Of a DNA stretch of 64,000 nt, positions 33,313 to 42,929 are shown in pieces. Source of the DNA: Pseudomonas viridiflava (GTDB lineage: Bacteria; Pseudomonadota; Gammaproteobacteria; Pseudomonadales; Pseudomonadaceae); NCBI RefSeq assembly GCF_900590885.1, contig NZ_UUON01000051.1:372001-436000 (forward strand). Direction: 5' to 3'. Below the pieces are notes generated by a model. That model was given only the letters and a program-made list of their open reading frames with translations. It had not been told where the DNA came from and did no database searches. A program made the position numbers and the translations under genes. The number at the start of each line of letters is the position of its first letter. Within the stretch, counting starts at the first letter, position 1.

Positions 33313-34020
33313 CTGATCGAGGGCGGCCTGCAGTTTGGCCACGGTCTCATCCGGCACATTCTTGTTCAGCGCCAGGTACAGCTCGGCACTGTTGAAGCGC
33401 AGCACGGTCTTGAGCCCGGTCACCCCGACCTGGCGTGCCAGATAACGGCCCGCCGGGTCGCCGGTGGCCCACAGGTCGATCTGGCCATCCATCAGCTTTT
33501 GCGCGTTGTCCTGGTCGCGCAGCACCACCAGGGGGTTGAGGCCCTGTTTCTCCAGGGTTTCGGCGATGGCATCGCCTTTATACGCGCCGATCTTGTAGCG
33601 GCGCGCATGCTCAAGGTCGTTGAGCTGGATCTTGCTGTCGGCCTTGGCCAGCATCACCCAGTCATCCGGGCCGATTGGGCCGACCCATTTGAACAGCGCT
33701 TCGCGATCCGGCAGGCGCGCCATCACGAATACGCCGTAACCGGGTTTTTCCAGGGCGAGTTTGTAGATTCGCTCCCAGGGGAAACGCAGAGTCAGGTTGT
33801 AGGAAATGCCGGCACGCTTGAAGGTCTCGCGGACGATGTCCACGGCGATGCCTTCGATGTTTTCTTCCTTGGCGAAGTTCTTGCCGTTCTTGGCCATGTT
33901 GTAAGGCGGGAAATTTTCCGTCAGCAACACCAGGGCGGCGTCAGACGGTTCTTCGGCGTGAGCCGAACCTGCCAACAGCAGGGAGGTCGTGGCGAGGGCA
34001 AGCAGCAGGGTCTTGTACAT
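33265..34020 (-). CDS. periplasmic solute-binding protein, family 3 type
   Basis: The 251-residue protein has a signal peptide (MYKTLLLALATTSLLLAGSA, cut near AHA-EEP) and the SBP family 3 fold: LVLLTENFPPYNMAKNG at the start of the mature part and YKIGAYKGDAIAETLEKQGL in lobe two. No permease or ATPase gene is adjacent, so it may feed a distant ABC system or be an orphan sensor. The start is ATG 34020; the frame extends 21 codons upstream without a signal sequence. Ligand unknown, an amino acid or related small molecule is likely. Confidence 0.87.
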   Translation of the reverse strand: MYKTLLLALATTSLLLAGSAHAEEPSDAALVLLTENFPPYNMAKNGKNFAKEENIEGIAVDIVRETFKRAGISYNLTLRFPWERIYKLALEKPGYGVFVMARLPDREALFKWVGPIGPDDWVMLAKADSKIQLNDLEHARRYKIGAYKGDAIAETLEKQGLNPLVVLRDQDNAQKLMDGQIDLWATGDPAGRYLARQVGVTGLKTVLRFNSAELYLALNKNVPDETVAKLQAALDQLKKEGVVADITGRYL

Positions 34021-34086
34021 GAAGGCTACCGGAATCCATGGCAAGCGCAGAGAGTGCCGCGCGCCTGCCATGGTGTCCAGCAACGT

Positions 34087-34857
34087 TTAACGAACGACGA
34101 TACCGCGCGCCGCCATGTAGGCCTTGGCCTCGGGAACCGTGTATTCGCCAAAGTGGAAAATGCTCGCCGCCAGCACCGCGCTGGCGTGGCCTTCAATCAC
34201 GCCGTCGGCCAAATGTTGCAGGTTGCCGACACCGCCCGAAGCGATCACCGGAATACCCAGCGCGTCGCTGATGGCGCGGGTCACGCCGAGGTCGAAGCCG
34301 TTTTTCATGCCGTCCTGGTCCATGCTGGTCAGCAGGATTTCACCCGCGCCCAGGCCTTCCATCTTCATCGCCCACTCCACCGCGTCCAGGCCGGTCGGCT
34401 TGCGACCGCCATGGGTGAAGATTTCCCAGCGCGGGGTTTCGCCCGGGCCGGAAACCTTCTTGGCATCGATAGCGACCACGATGCATTGCGAACCGAAATG
34501 CTGCGCGGCTTCGCCGACAAACTCCGGGTTGAACACCGCGGCGGTGTTGATCGAGACCTTGTCCGCGCCGGCATTGAGCAGGTTGCGGATGTCTTGCACG
34601 GTGCGCACGCCGCCGCCCACGGTCAGCGGGATAAACACCTGGCTGGCCATGCGCTCGACGGTATGCAAGGTGGTGTCGCGGCCGTCGACGCTGGCGGTGA
34701 TGTCGAGAAAGGTAATCTCGTCGGCACCCTGCTCATCGTAGCGACGGGCGATTTCCACCGGGTCGCCGGCATCACGGATGTTCTCGAACTTCACACCTTT
34801 GACGACCCGGCCGTTGTCCACGTCCAGGCAAGGGATGATGCGTTTGGCCAGCGCCAT
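34087..34857 (-). CDS. hisF: imidazole glycerol phosphate synthase, cyclase subunit
   Basis: HisF uses ammonia from HisH to turn PRFAR into imidazole glycerol phosphate and AICAR. The 256-residue barrel carries the catalytic aspartates in IIPCLDVDNGRVVKG (Asp12) and near residue 131 (LTSMDQDGMKNGFD region nearby), and the phosphate-binding IASGGVGNLQHL. It lies 10 bases after hisA in the his run. Confidence 0.97.
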   Translation of the reverse strand: MALAKRIIPCLDVDNGRVVKGVKFENIRDAGDPVEIARRYDEQGADEITFLDITASVDGRDTTLHTVERMASQVFIPLTVGGGVRTVQDIRNLLNAGADKVSINTAAVFNPEFVGEAAQHFGSQCIVVAIDAKKVSGPGETPRWEIFTHGGRKPTGLDAVEWAMKMEGLGAGEILLTSMDQDGMKNGFDLGVTRAISDALGIPVIASGGVGNLQHLADGVIEGHASAVLAASIFHFGEYTVPEAKAYMAARGIVVR

Positions 34858-34866
34858 GGTCAGTCC

Positions 34867-35604
34867 TCAGCCTTTGTACGCGTCGCAGAAAGCTTGAGCT
34901 TCCGCAACGTCGAGGGTGCCTTCATAGATCGCGCGGCCGGTGATGGCGCCGATGATGCCAGGCGCCTTGGCGTCCAGCAGCGACTTGATGTCGCCCAGGT
35001 TGTGAATGCCGCCGGACGCGATGACCGGAATCTTCGTGGCCGCCGCCAGCGCAGCGGTGAAGGGTACGTTGCAGCCCTGCATCATGCCGTCTTTGGCGAT
35101 GTCGGTATAAACGATGGCGGACACGCCGTCAGCTTCGAACTGCTTGGCCAGGTCGATCACCTGCACGGTGCTGATTTCAGCCCAGCCGTCGGTGGCGACA
35201 AAACCGTCTTTGGCGTCCAGGCCGACGATGACCTTGCCCGGGAACGCACGGCAGGCTTCGGCGACGAACGCCGGGTCTTTCACCGCCTTGGTGCCGATGA
35301 TCACGTAGCTCACGCCAGCCTTGACGTAGTGCTCGATGGTTTCCAGGGAGCGGATGCCGCCGCCGATCTGGATCGGCAGGTTCGGGTAGCGCTTGGCAAT
35401 CGCGGTGACCACTTCGCCGTTGACTGGCTGGCCTTCGAAGGCGCCGTTCAAGTCCACCAGATGCAGACGACGGCAGCCCCCTTCCACCCATTTGGCGGCC
35501 ATGCTCACCGGGTCATCGGAGAACACAGTGGAGTCTTCCATACGGCCTTGGCGCAGACGTACGCAGGCGCCGTCCTTGAGATCGATAGCGGGGATAATCA
35601 GCAT
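34867..35604 (-). CDS. hisA: ProFAR isomerase
   Basis: HisA isomerises the ribose of ProFAR to PRFAR in histidine synthesis. The 245-residue TIM barrel has the catalytic Asp8 in MLIIPAIDLKDG and Asp near 130 in YTDIAKDGMMQG, with the phosphate motifs IQIGGGIRS and VIASGGIHNLGD. It is placed between hisF and a DUF2164 gene. Confidence 0.97.
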   Translation of the reverse strand: MLIIPAIDLKDGACVRLRQGRMEDSTVFSDDPVSMAAKWVEGGCRRLHLVDLNGAFEGQPVNGEVVTAIAKRYPNLPIQIGGGIRSLETIEHYVKAGVSYVIIGTKAVKDPAFVAEACRAFPGKVIVGLDAKDGFVATDGWAEISTVQVIDLAKQFEADGVSAIVYTDIAKDGMMQGCNVPFTAALAAATKIPVIASGGIHNLGDIKSLLDAKAPGIIGAITGRAIYEGTLDVAEAQAFCDAYKG

Positions 35605-35643
35605 CAGGCAAACCTTATTCGATATTCAGCAATGCTTGGGAAA

Positions 35644-35901
35644 TCAGGGTTTCTCAAGCGACCACAGGTCAATTTCGATGCTTTCGAACCTTTCTTTAAG
35701 GAGCGTCTGCGTGTCGAAAATCGCCCTGTTGTAATAGTGCGGAGCCACTTCCAGGGTGAACAGCTCAAGAATCTCGGCCACCTCGAACGAACCCAGCTTG
35801 AGTTCGAAGCGATCCTCCATGAACCGCTTGATCTTGTCGCCAGCCTCACGCTCCTGTTCGGGTGTGAGGTTCAGGATCGGCAGCTTCGGCTTCTTGGCCA
35901 T
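35644..35901 (-). CDS. DUF2164 family small protein
   Basis: An 85-residue cytoplasmic protein (MAKKPKLPILNLTPEQEREA...) with the DUF2164 core FEVAEILELFTLEVAPHYYN around residues 38-57. It starts one base before the end of hisH and sits between hisH and hisA, an arrangement common in Pseudomonas. Function is unknown; there is no sign it takes part in histidine synthesis beyond its position. Confidence 0.9.
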   Translation of the reverse strand: MAKKPKLPILNLTPEQEREAGDKIKRFMEDRFELKLGSFEVAEILELFTLEVAPHYYNRAIFDTQTLLKERFESIEIDLWSLEKP

Positions 35902-36540
35902 TTACCAGCGCCCGTCCCAGGCGGCGAAGTTCTGCAGCAATTGCAGGCCATGGGTATGGCTCTTCTCCGGGTGGAACTGCACGGCAAACCGCGAGCCTTC
36001 GGCCAGCGCGGCCGCGAAGTCGACGCCGTAGTGCCCGCCCCCCACCACCTGGCGCGGGTTACCGGCGGCGATGTAGTAGCTGTGCACGAAGTAGAAACGC
36101 GCCATGTCCGGCACTTCGTGCCACAACGGGTGATCCACGGCCTGGCGAACTTCGTTCCAGCCCATGTGCGGGACTTTCAGGTGTTCGCCGTCTTCATGCA
36201 GGTCCTTGCCAAAGAACTTCACCTGGCCCGGGAACAGGCCGATGCAGTCGACGCCGTCGTTCTCTTCACTGCTGTCGAGCAAGGCTTGCATGCCCACGCA
36301 GATCCCGAGAAACGGGCGATCCTGGCTGACTTCGCGCACCAGGCTGTCAAAGCCCAGGCGGCGGATCTCGGCCATGCAATCGCGAATCGCGCCAACACCC
36401 GGAAATACAACCCGGTCGGCTTCGCGAATCACATTGGCATCGCTGGTGATCAGCACCTTGCCGGCGCCTACGTGCTCAAGGGCCTTGGCCACCGAGTGCA
36501 GGTTACCCATGCCGTAGTCGATAACCGCGACCGTCTGCAT
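35902..36540 (-). CDS. hisH: imidazole glycerol phosphate synthase, glutaminase subunit
   Basis: HisH hydrolyses glutamine and channels ammonia to HisF. The 212-residue class I amidotransferase has nucleophile Cys81 in LGICVGMQALLDSS and the His-Glu pair in VQFHPEKSHTHG (about residues 189-200). Its start overlaps the hisB stop by one base. Confidence 0.97.
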   Translation of the reverse strand: MQTVAVIDYGMGNLHSVAKALEHVGAGKVLITSDANVIREADRVVFPGVGAIRDCMAEIRRLGFDSLVREVSQDRPFLGICVGMQALLDSSEENDGVDCIGLFPGQVKFFGKDLHEDGEHLKVPHMGWNEVRQAVDHPLWHEVPDMARFYFVHSYYIAAGNPRQVVGGGHYGVDFAAALAEGSRFAVQFHPEKSHTHGLQLLQNFAAWDGRW

Positions 36541-37133
36541 TACAGGACGCCCTTGGTCGACGGCATTTGCCCGGCCATGCGGTCATCCAGCTCTACGGCC
36601 ATGCGCAGTGCGCGGCCGAAAGCCTTGAACACGGTTTCGATCTGGTGGTGGGTGTTGGTGCCACGCAGGTTGTCGATGTGCAGGCTGACCAGGGCGTGGT
36701 TGACGAAGCCCTGGAAGAATTCCTGGAACAAGTCAACGTCGAAGCCGCCCACGGTGGCGCGGGTGTAGGGCACGTGCATCTGCAGGCCTGGGCGGCCGGA
36801 GAAGTCGATGACCACACGCGACAGCGCTTCGTCCAGCGGGACATAGGCGTGGCCGTAGCGACGGATGCCTTTTTTGTCGCCGATGGCCTTGGCAAAGGCC
36901 TGGCCGAGGGTGATGCCTACGTCTTCCACCGTGTGGTGGTCGTCGATATGCAGGTCGCCCTTGCTGACGATATCCAGGTCGATCAGCCCGTGACGGGCGA
37001 TCTGGTCCAGCATGTGCTCAAGAAAAGGTACACCGATATCAAATCGGGCCTTTCCGGTGCCATCCAGGTTGATCGAGGCTTTGATCTGGGTTTCCAGAGT
37101 GTCGCGCTCGACGGACGCCTTACGTTCGGCCAT
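36540..37133 (-). CDS. hisB: imidazoleglycerol-phosphate dehydratase
   Basis: HisB dehydrates imidazole glycerol phosphate. The 197-residue protein is the monofunctional form, without the phosphatase domain fused in enterics. The two metal motifs are HMLDQIARHG with DIDDHHTVEDVG (about residues 40-78), and later FVNHALVSLH and NTHHQIETVFKAFGRAL. ATG 37133 has GGAG at 7 bases; a GTG just before it is less likely. It heads the hisB-hisH-DUF2164-hisA-hisF unit. Confidence 0.96.
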   Translation of the reverse strand: MAERKASVERDTLETQIKASINLDGTGKARFDIGVPFLEHMLDQIARHGLIDLDIVSKGDLHIDDHHTVEDVGITLGQAFAKAIGDKKGIRRYGHAYVPLDEALSRVVIDFSGRPGLQMHVPYTRATVGGFDVDLFQEFFQGFVNHALVSLHIDNLRGTNTHHQIETVFKAFGRALRMAVELDDRMAGQMPSTKGVL

Positions 37134-37284
37134 CACCAGCTCCGCAAAATCATTGGGCGAAAAAGGCAGCCATTATAGGGGCGCGGGCGCTAAACAGAAA
37201 CATCGAAGGGGATAAGACTGATGGAGTGTCGGAGATAGACATGTGCATACAACTGCGAACCCAGTTCTGAACACTCTGTACAGC

Positions 37285-37318
37285 CATTGTGGGAGGGGGC
37301 TTGCCCCCTCCAACAAGG
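37285..37318. repeat. single REP hairpin
   Basis: TTGTGGGAGGGGGC and GCCCCCTCCAACAA form a 14-bp stem. It lies 12 bases from the 3' end of the MFS transporter gene and may end that transcript. Confidence 0.8.
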
Positions 37319-37329
37319 TTCATGCGCTA

Positions 37330-38991
37330 TTAGTGGAACAATACCGCCGTTTTCTGCAGGGTCACCCACACACCCCACGCCAACGGAATACCCACCACCA
37401 GCCAGGCGGCAATCGCCAATGGCTTGCTGCCAGGGGCGGCTTTCCATTCAAGGGAAGTGGAGGCATCAGCACCTTTGTCGTGGCCCAGCGCCTGTTCGGC
37501 TGCCAGTTCGGCGTCGGTCATGAAGTACTTGTCGGCCACCGGACGCACCAGCAGGTTGCAGATGAAACCCAGCACCAGCAGGCCAGCGAGGATGTACAAG
37601 GTGATGTCATAGGCTGCGGCGCGTTCAACGCCGATGCTCAGCTGATATTCACGCAGGTAGTTCACCAGCACCGGGCCCAATACGCCCGCCGCCGCCCATG
37701 CAGTCAAAAGTCGACCATGGATCGCGCCGACCATCTGCGTACCAAACAAGTCGGCCAGATAGGCAGGCACCGTCGCAAAACCACCGCCGTACATCGACAG
37801 GATGATGCAGAACGCCGCCACGAACAGCGCCACGTTGCCCAGGTGCCCCAGGTTCGGGATCAGCGCATACAGGGCAAAGCCCAGGGCGAAGAACACGAAG
37901 TAGGTGTTTTTACGCCCCAGGTAGTCGGAGAACGACGCCCAGAAGAACCGCCCACCGATGTTGAACAGACTCAACAGCCCGGTGAAACCTGCAGCGATGG
38001 CCGCGATGGAGGCCAGTTGGCCGGCGTCCAGTTGGCCGAACGGCACGTCCACACCCAGCAACTTGCCGCCGAACACTTCCTGCAGCAGTGGCGAAGCCAT
38101 GCCGAGGATGCCGATACCCGCCGACACGTTCAGGCACAACACCAGCCATACCAGACGGAACTGCGGGGTTTTCCACGCCACGTTCACGTGCACGTGACGG
38201 TGGGTGATCATCGCATTGCTGGCTTTTTTCGCCGGCGCGGTCCAGCCCTCAGGCTTCCAGCCGGTTGGCGGAACGCGGTACGAAAGTGCGCCGCCGATCA
38301 TGAACACGAAGTAGATCGCGGCCATCACCAGGAAGCTCTGCCACACGCCCACGCTGGTTGGCGAGCCGAAGTGACCCATCAACGCTGCGGCCAGGGGTGC
38401 ACCGACCATCGCGCCGCCGCCGAAACCCATGATCGCCATACCGGTGGCCATGCCACGCTTGTCCGGGAACCACTTGATCAGGGTCGACACGGGCGAGATA
38501 TAGCCCAGGCCCAGGCCGATACCGCCAATGACCCCGGAGCCGATCCACATCAGCCAGATCTGGTGGGTATAGATACCCAACGCCGAGATCAACAGGCCGC
38601 CACACCAGCACAGCGCCGATACAACGCCGGCCTTGCGCGGCCCGGCATGTTCCAGCCAGCCGCCCCAGATGGCTGCCGAGCAGCCCAGGAAGATGAAGAA
38701 CAGGGTGTAGATCCAGCCCAGCATGGAGATGGGCCAGTCGCATTGGGACGAGAAGACTTGCGCGATAAAGCTCATGTCCGGCGCACAGGCGACCGGTTTG
38801 GTGATACCCAGAGCCTTGGACAGCGGCAACCAGAACACCGAAAAGCCATAGGCCATGCCGATGCAGAGGTGAATGGCCAGGGCGGCCGGTGGAACCAGCC
38901 AGCGGTTGAACCCGGGCTTGGCGATAATACGTTCCTTGGACAGGAACGCAGGCTGCGCGGCGCTATGGCCGGCCGCAGTGCTAGTGCTCAT
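37330..38991 (-). CDS. MFS transporter of the oxalate/formate antiporter (OFA) family
   Basis: The 553-residue protein has 12-13 predicted membrane helices, starting with WLVPPAALAIHLCIGMAYGF near residues 31-50, and the MFS loop motif WFPDKRGMATGMAIMG (about 173-188) typical of OFA members. Inserted loops after helix one (residues 65-85) and in the middle (about 240-270) are long, and a 40-residue cytoplasmic stretch precedes the last helix. E. coli YhjX, a close relative in type, responds to pyruvate. The substrate here is probably a small carboxylate, but not determinable from sequence. Confidence 0.88.
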   Translation of the reverse strand: MSTSTAAGHSAAQPAFLSKERIIAKPGFNRWLVPPAALAIHLCIGMAYGFSVFWLPLSKALGITKPVACAPDMSFIAQVFSSQCDWPISMLGWIYTLFFIFLGCSAAIWGGWLEHAGPRKAGVVSALCWCGGLLISALGIYTHQIWLMWIGSGVIGGIGLGLGYISPVSTLIKWFPDKRGMATGMAIMGFGGGAMVGAPLAAALMGHFGSPTSVGVWQSFLVMAAIYFVFMIGGALSYRVPPTGWKPEGWTAPAKKASNAMITHRHVHVNVAWKTPQFRLVWLVLCLNVSAGIGILGMASPLLQEVFGGKLLGVDVPFGQLDAGQLASIAAIAAGFTGLLSLFNIGGRFFWASFSDYLGRKNTYFVFFALGFALYALIPNLGHLGNVALFVAAFCIILSMYGGGFATVPAYLADLFGTQMVGAIHGRLLTAWAAAGVLGPVLVNYLREYQLSIGVERAAAYDITLYILAGLLVLGFICNLLVRPVADKYFMTDAELAAEQALGHDKGADASTSLEWKAAPGSKPLAIAAWLVVGIPLAWGVWVTLQKTAVLFH

Positions 38992-39250
38992 TGGTGTTTC
39001 CCCCAGTTATTAGTATGCGTCCGTCAGGCGCTCTCTCCCTCGGCCTTGCACGCAGAGCGTTGGCCGTTGTTGTTGAGTGAAGCTCCATTTTGGCGCGACG
39101 ATAGGTCGCAGAAGGCGGACGAACACGCAGAGATTAGCACCTGCGGATGACAGAAAAACCAAACTGATATCACTTTTTTCAGTAAATCGGTTTTTTCTGG
39201 CGCCAAAATCCTGTTCCCACGCCCCTGGATACAATGTAACGATCGGCGAA

Positions 39251-39278
39251 CTGACGCCGACCGTCGGCGCGTTATACT
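39251..39278 (+). promoter_or_regulatory. probable sigma-70 promoter of asmA
   Basis: CTGACG, 16 bases, TATACT, 40 bases before the asmA ATG. The rest of the 38992-39318 gap shows no repeat or operator that I can name. Confidence 0.5.
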
Positions 39279-39318
39279 CTGCGGCTAAATTTTGAAATCG
39301 ACATACAAGGACTCGCCC

Positions 39319-41532
39319 ATGAAAGCGTTCGGCAAAATCCTGGGTCTGGTACTTCTCGGGCTGTTGCTGATCATTGTGGCTCTGGGCTTTGCCCTGACCC
39401 ACCTTTTCGATCCCAACGACTACAAAGAAGAGATTCGCCAGATAGCCCGCGACAAGGCCCACATCGAGCTGACGCTCAATGGCGATATCGGCTGGAGCCT
39501 GTTCCCCTGGCTCGGCCTGGAACTGCACGAAGCCAGCGTGGCAACCCTGACCACCCCGACCCAACCGTTCGCCGATCTGCAGATGCTTGGCCTGTCGGTG
39601 CGCGTACTGCCGCTGCTGCGCCGTGAAGTACAGATGAGCGACGTGCGCGTCGAAGGCCTGAACCTGCGCCTCACCCGCGACAAACAGGGCCATGGTAACT
39701 GGGAAGACATCGGCAAAAACGTGACGCAGGCCACCACTGACGGCACGCCCGCCCCGGCCGAGCCGGCACCCGAGGTCAAACCGGAAAAACCGGCCCAGCC
39801 CATCCGCCTGGATATCGACAGCCTGACGGTCAACAACGCCCGCGTCGAATACAACGACGAGCAGACCGGCAAGCAATTCAGCGCCGAGAGCATCCAGCTG
39901 AGCGCTGGCGCCGTGCACGAAGGCGCGAGCATTCCGGTGAAACTCACCGCATTCTTCGGCAGTAACCAGCCGGTGATGCGCGTGAAGACCGAGGTCAACG
40001 GCAACCTGCGCATCCAGCGCGCGCTCAAGCGCTACCAGTTCGAAGACATGAAGATTACCGGCGAGGCCACGGGCGAGCCGCTGCAAGGCAAGACCGTGAC
40101 CTTCTCGACCCAGGGCCAGTTGCTGGTGGACCAGGCGGCGAACATTGCCGAGTGGACCAACCTGAAACTCTCGGCCAACCAGCTGCGCGCCTTGGGTGAA
40201 CTGAAGGTCAATGACCTGGACAAGACCCCACAGCTCAGCGGCGCGCTGTCCATCGCCCAATTCGACCTGGCCAAGTTCCTCGACAGCGTCGGCAGCCCCC
40301 TGCCGCCGATGGCCGAGGGTAGCCTGAGCAAGGTCGAGCTGGTCAGCCGCCTCAAGGGCACGCCGACCAGCCTGGCCCTGGAAGACCTGAACCTGAAACT
40401 CGACGGCAGCACCTTCACCGGTCGCGTGGCTGTGGATGATTTCGCCAAGCAGTCGCTGCGAGTACAGCTCAAGGGCGACACCTTCAACGCCGACAACTAC
40501 CTGCCGGCCAAATCCGAATCCGCCAAGGGCGCAACCGCCGCCCGCCAGGCCGAAGTGCAGAACAGCGAAGCCGGCGCGATGGCTGCCGGTGGCACCACAC
40601 CGCTGCCGGACGCACCGACCAAAGGCGCCTGGAGCACTGACAAGCTGCTGCCCCTGGCGCACCTGCGCAAACTCGATGTAGACGCCGACCTGGCATTCGG
40701 CCAACTGACCCTGAGTAAATTGCCGATCCAGAATGCCGCGCTGAAAGCCTCCGGCATCGACGGTCAGCTCAAGCTCGACACCCTCAGCGGCGGCCTCTAC
40801 AACGGCACGTTCCAGGCCAACGGCACGCTCGATGTGCGCCAGGACATCCCGGTATTGGCGCTGCAAAGTCATATCAAGCAAGTGCCGGTCGAACGCATCC
40901 TGCAAGCCCAGGGGCAAACCCCGCCGGTGAAAGGCCAGGTCACCCTCGACAGCAACCTCACGGGCCGTGGCAACAGCCAGAAGGCGCTGATCGACAGCCT
41001 CAACGGCACGGCCAGCTTTGTGATCAACAATGGCGTGTTGCTCAACGCCAACCTTGAACAGCAACTGTGCACCGGCATCGCCCTGCTCAACCGCAAGACC
41101 CTGAGCAGCACGCCGCAAGGCAAGGACACACCCTTCCAGGAACTGCGCGGCAACCTCAATTTCCGTAACGGCGTGGCCAGCAACCCCGACCTGAAAGTGC
41201 GCATCCCGGGGCTGACGGTCAACGGCAACGGTGACGTCGACCTGCGCGTACTGGGCATGGATTACCGCGTCGGCATCATCGTCGAAGGCGATAAGCGCGA
41301 CACGCCGGATCCGGCCTGTGAAGTGGGCTCCAACTTCCAGAACATCGAAGTCCCGCTGCGCTGCCGTGGCCCGCTGGAGCTGGGCGCCAAGGCTTGCCGC
41401 CTGGACAAGGACGGCTTGAGCCAGGTCGCGATCAAGGCGGCGGGCAACAAGCTCAGCGAGAAGCTGGAAGAGAAACTCGACAAGGTTAACCCACAGCTCA
41501 AAGATGCTTTGAAAGGCCTGTTCAAGCGATGA
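39319..41532 (+). CDS. asmA: AsmA family protein
   Basis: The 737-residue protein is anchored by an N-terminal helix (ILGLVLLGLLLIIVALGFAL, about residues 6-25) with the rest in the periplasm. It has the AsmA domain and the C-terminal AsmA_2 segment ending LEEKLDKVNPQLKDALKGLF. AsmA-like proteins are thought to form long hydrophobic grooves that carry phospholipids across the periplasm. AAGGA precedes ATG 39319. The stop overlaps the mutY start by four bases, so asmA, mutY and yggX form one operon. Confidence 0.93.
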   Translation: MKAFGKILGLVLLGLLLIIVALGFALTHLFDPNDYKEEIRQIARDKAHIELTLNGDIGWSLFPWLGLELHEASVATLTTPTQPFADLQMLGLSVRVLPLLRREVQMSDVRVEGLNLRLTRDKQGHGNWEDIGKNVTQATTDGTPAPAEPAPEVKPEKPAQPIRLDIDSLTVNNARVEYNDEQTGKQFSAESIQLSAGAVHEGASIPVKLTAFFGSNQPVMRVKTEVNGNLRIQRALKRYQFEDMKITGEATGEPLQGKTVTFSTQGQLLVDQAANIAEWTNLKLSANQLRALGELKVNDLDKTPQLSGALSIAQFDLAKFLDSVGSPLPPMAEGSLSKVELVSRLKGTPTSLALEDLNLKLDGSTFTGRVAVDDFAKQSLRVQLKGDTFNADNYLPAKSESAKGATAARQAEVQNSEAGAMAAGGTTPLPDAPTKGAWSTDKLLPLAHLRKLDVDADLAFGQLTLSKLPIQNAALKASGIDGQLKLDTLSGGLYNGTFQANGTLDVRQDIPVLALQSHIKQVPVERILQAQGQTPPVKGQVTLDSNLTGRGNSQKALIDSLNGTASFVINNGVLLNANLEQQLCTGIALLNRKTLSSTPQGKDTPFQELRGNLNFRNGVASNPDLKVRIPGLTVNGNGDVDLRVLGMDYRVGIIVEGDKRDTPDPACEVGSNFQNIEVPLRCRGPLELGAKACRLDKDGLSQVAIKAAGNKLSEKLEEKLDKVNPQLKDALKGLFKR

Positions 41533-42596
41533 GAAACGAGCAGTTTTCAGAGGCGGTCCTCCATTGGTACGACCGCCACGGCCGCCACGACCTGCCTTGG
41601 CAACAGGGCATCACGCCGTACCGGGTGTGGGTGTCGGAGATCATGCTGCAGCAGACCCAGGTGAGTACCGTGCTCAATTACTTCGACCGGTTCATGGCCT
41701 CGCTGCCGACGGTCGAAGCCCTGGCCGCCGCGCCGGAAGATGAAGTGCTGCACCTGTGGACCGGCCTGGGCTACTACACCCGGGCGCGCAACCTGCAGAA
41801 GACCGCGAAGATTGTCGTAGCCGAATACGGCGGCGAGTTTCCCAAGGATGTTGAAAAGCTCACCGAACTGCCCGGCATCGGCCTGTCCACCGCCGGCGCG
41901 ATCGCCAGCCTGAGCATGGGCCTGCGCGCGCCGATCCTGGATGGCAACGTCAAGCGTGTCCTGGCGCGTTTTACCGCGCAAGAGGGCTACCCAGGCGAGC
42001 CCAAGGTGGCCAAACAGCTGTGGGCCACGGCAGAGCGCTTCACGCCCCATGACCGCGTCAACGCCTACACCCAGGCGATGATGGACATGGGCGCCACCCT
42101 CTGCACCCGCAGCAAACCCAGCTGCCTGTTGTGCCCACTGGAAAAAGGCTGCGAAGCCCACATGCTCGGCCTGGAGACGCGCTACCCGATCCCCAAGCCG
42201 CGCAAGACCATCCCGCAGAAGCGCACGTTGATGCCGCTGCTGGCGAATGCCGAGGGCGCGATCCTGCTTTATCGCCGCCCGTCCACCGGCCTCTGGGGCG
42301 GCTTGTGGAGCTTGCCCGAGCTGGACGAGTTCGCCGACCTGGAACACCTGGCCCACCAACACGCGCTCGAACTGGGCAAACACCAGGAACTGCCGGGGCT
42401 GGTCCACACCTTCAGCCACTTCCAACTGGCCATCGAACCCTGGCTGGTGCAGGTGGAGGAATCCGCCCATCACGTGGCCGAGGCCGACTGGCTCTGGTAT
42501 AACCTCGCCACCCCGCCGCGCCTGGGCCTTGCCGCCCCGGTCAAGAAACTGCTGAAGCGCGCGGCCGACGTATTGAATGCAGGAGTGTCGTCATGA
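41529..42596 (+). CDS. mutY: A/G-specific adenine DNA glycosylase
   Basis: MutY removes adenine paired with 8-oxoguanine. The 355-residue protein has the helix-hairpin-helix LPGIGLSTAGAIAS (about residues 116-129), the catalytic aspartate in ILDGNVKRVLARF (about 137-149), an iron-sulfur cluster motif CTRSKPSCLLCPLEKGC (about 197-213, spacing C-6-C-2-C-5-C) and a C-terminal NUDIX-like domain that recognises 8-oxoG. Gene order with yggX is conserved in gamma-proteobacteria. Confidence 0.97.
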   Translation: MRNEQFSEAVLHWYDRHGRHDLPWQQGITPYRVWVSEIMLQQTQVSTVLNYFDRFMASLPTVEALAAAPEDEVLHLWTGLGYYTRARNLQKTAKIVVAEYGGEFPKDVEKLTELPGIGLSTAGAIASLSMGLRAPILDGNVKRVLARFTAQEGYPGEPKVAKQLWATAERFTPHDRVNAYTQAMMDMGATLCTRSKPSCLLCPLEKGCEAHMLGLETRYPIPKPRKTIPQKRTLMPLLANAEGAILLYRRPSTGLWGGLWSLPELDEFADLEHLAHQHALELGKHQELPGLVHTFSHFQLAIEPWLVQVEESAHHVAEADWLWYNLATPPRLGLAAPVKKLLKRAADVLNAGVSS

Positions 42597-42865
42597 CCCG
42601 CACCGTAATGTGCCGCAAGTACAAAGAAGAACTGCCAGGCCTGGAACGCCCTCCGTACCCAGGTGCCAAGGGCCAGGACATTTTCGAGCATATCTCTGCC
42701 CAGGCCTGGGGCGACTGGCTGAAACACCAGACCCTGCTGATCAACGAAAAGCGCCTGAACATGATGAACGCCGAAGATCGCAAATACCTGGCGGGCGAGA
42801 TGGACAAGTTCTTTTCCGGCGAGGAATACGCCAAGGCCGACGGCTACGTGCCGCCTGCTCAATAA
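42593..42865 (+). CDS. yggX: oxidative damage protection / iron-trafficking protein YggX
   Basis: A 90-residue YggX protein (MTRTVMCRKYKEELPGLERP) with the family features FEHISAQAWGDWLKHQTLLI and the single early cysteine Cys7. It protects iron-sulfur clusters from oxidation and acts with MutY in limiting oxidative damage. It overlaps the mutY stop (ATGA). Confidence 0.95.
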   Translation: MTRTVMCRKYKEELPGLERPPYPGAKGQDIFEHISAQAWGDWLKHQTLLINEKRLNMMNAEDRKYLAGEMDKFFSGEEYAKADGYVPPAQ

Positions 42866-42929
42866 TTGATCAAAAACCGGGGTCGGCACGTAAGCGACGG
42901 TAATAATTAAATATTTTTTGAAAACTTGC

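Noticed and set aside
33499..36768. 1089-codon open frame on the + strand across hisF-hisA-hisH-hisB
   Set aside because: It is antisense to five well supported genes; long empty frames opposite GC-rich genes are common, and its translation shows no family signature.
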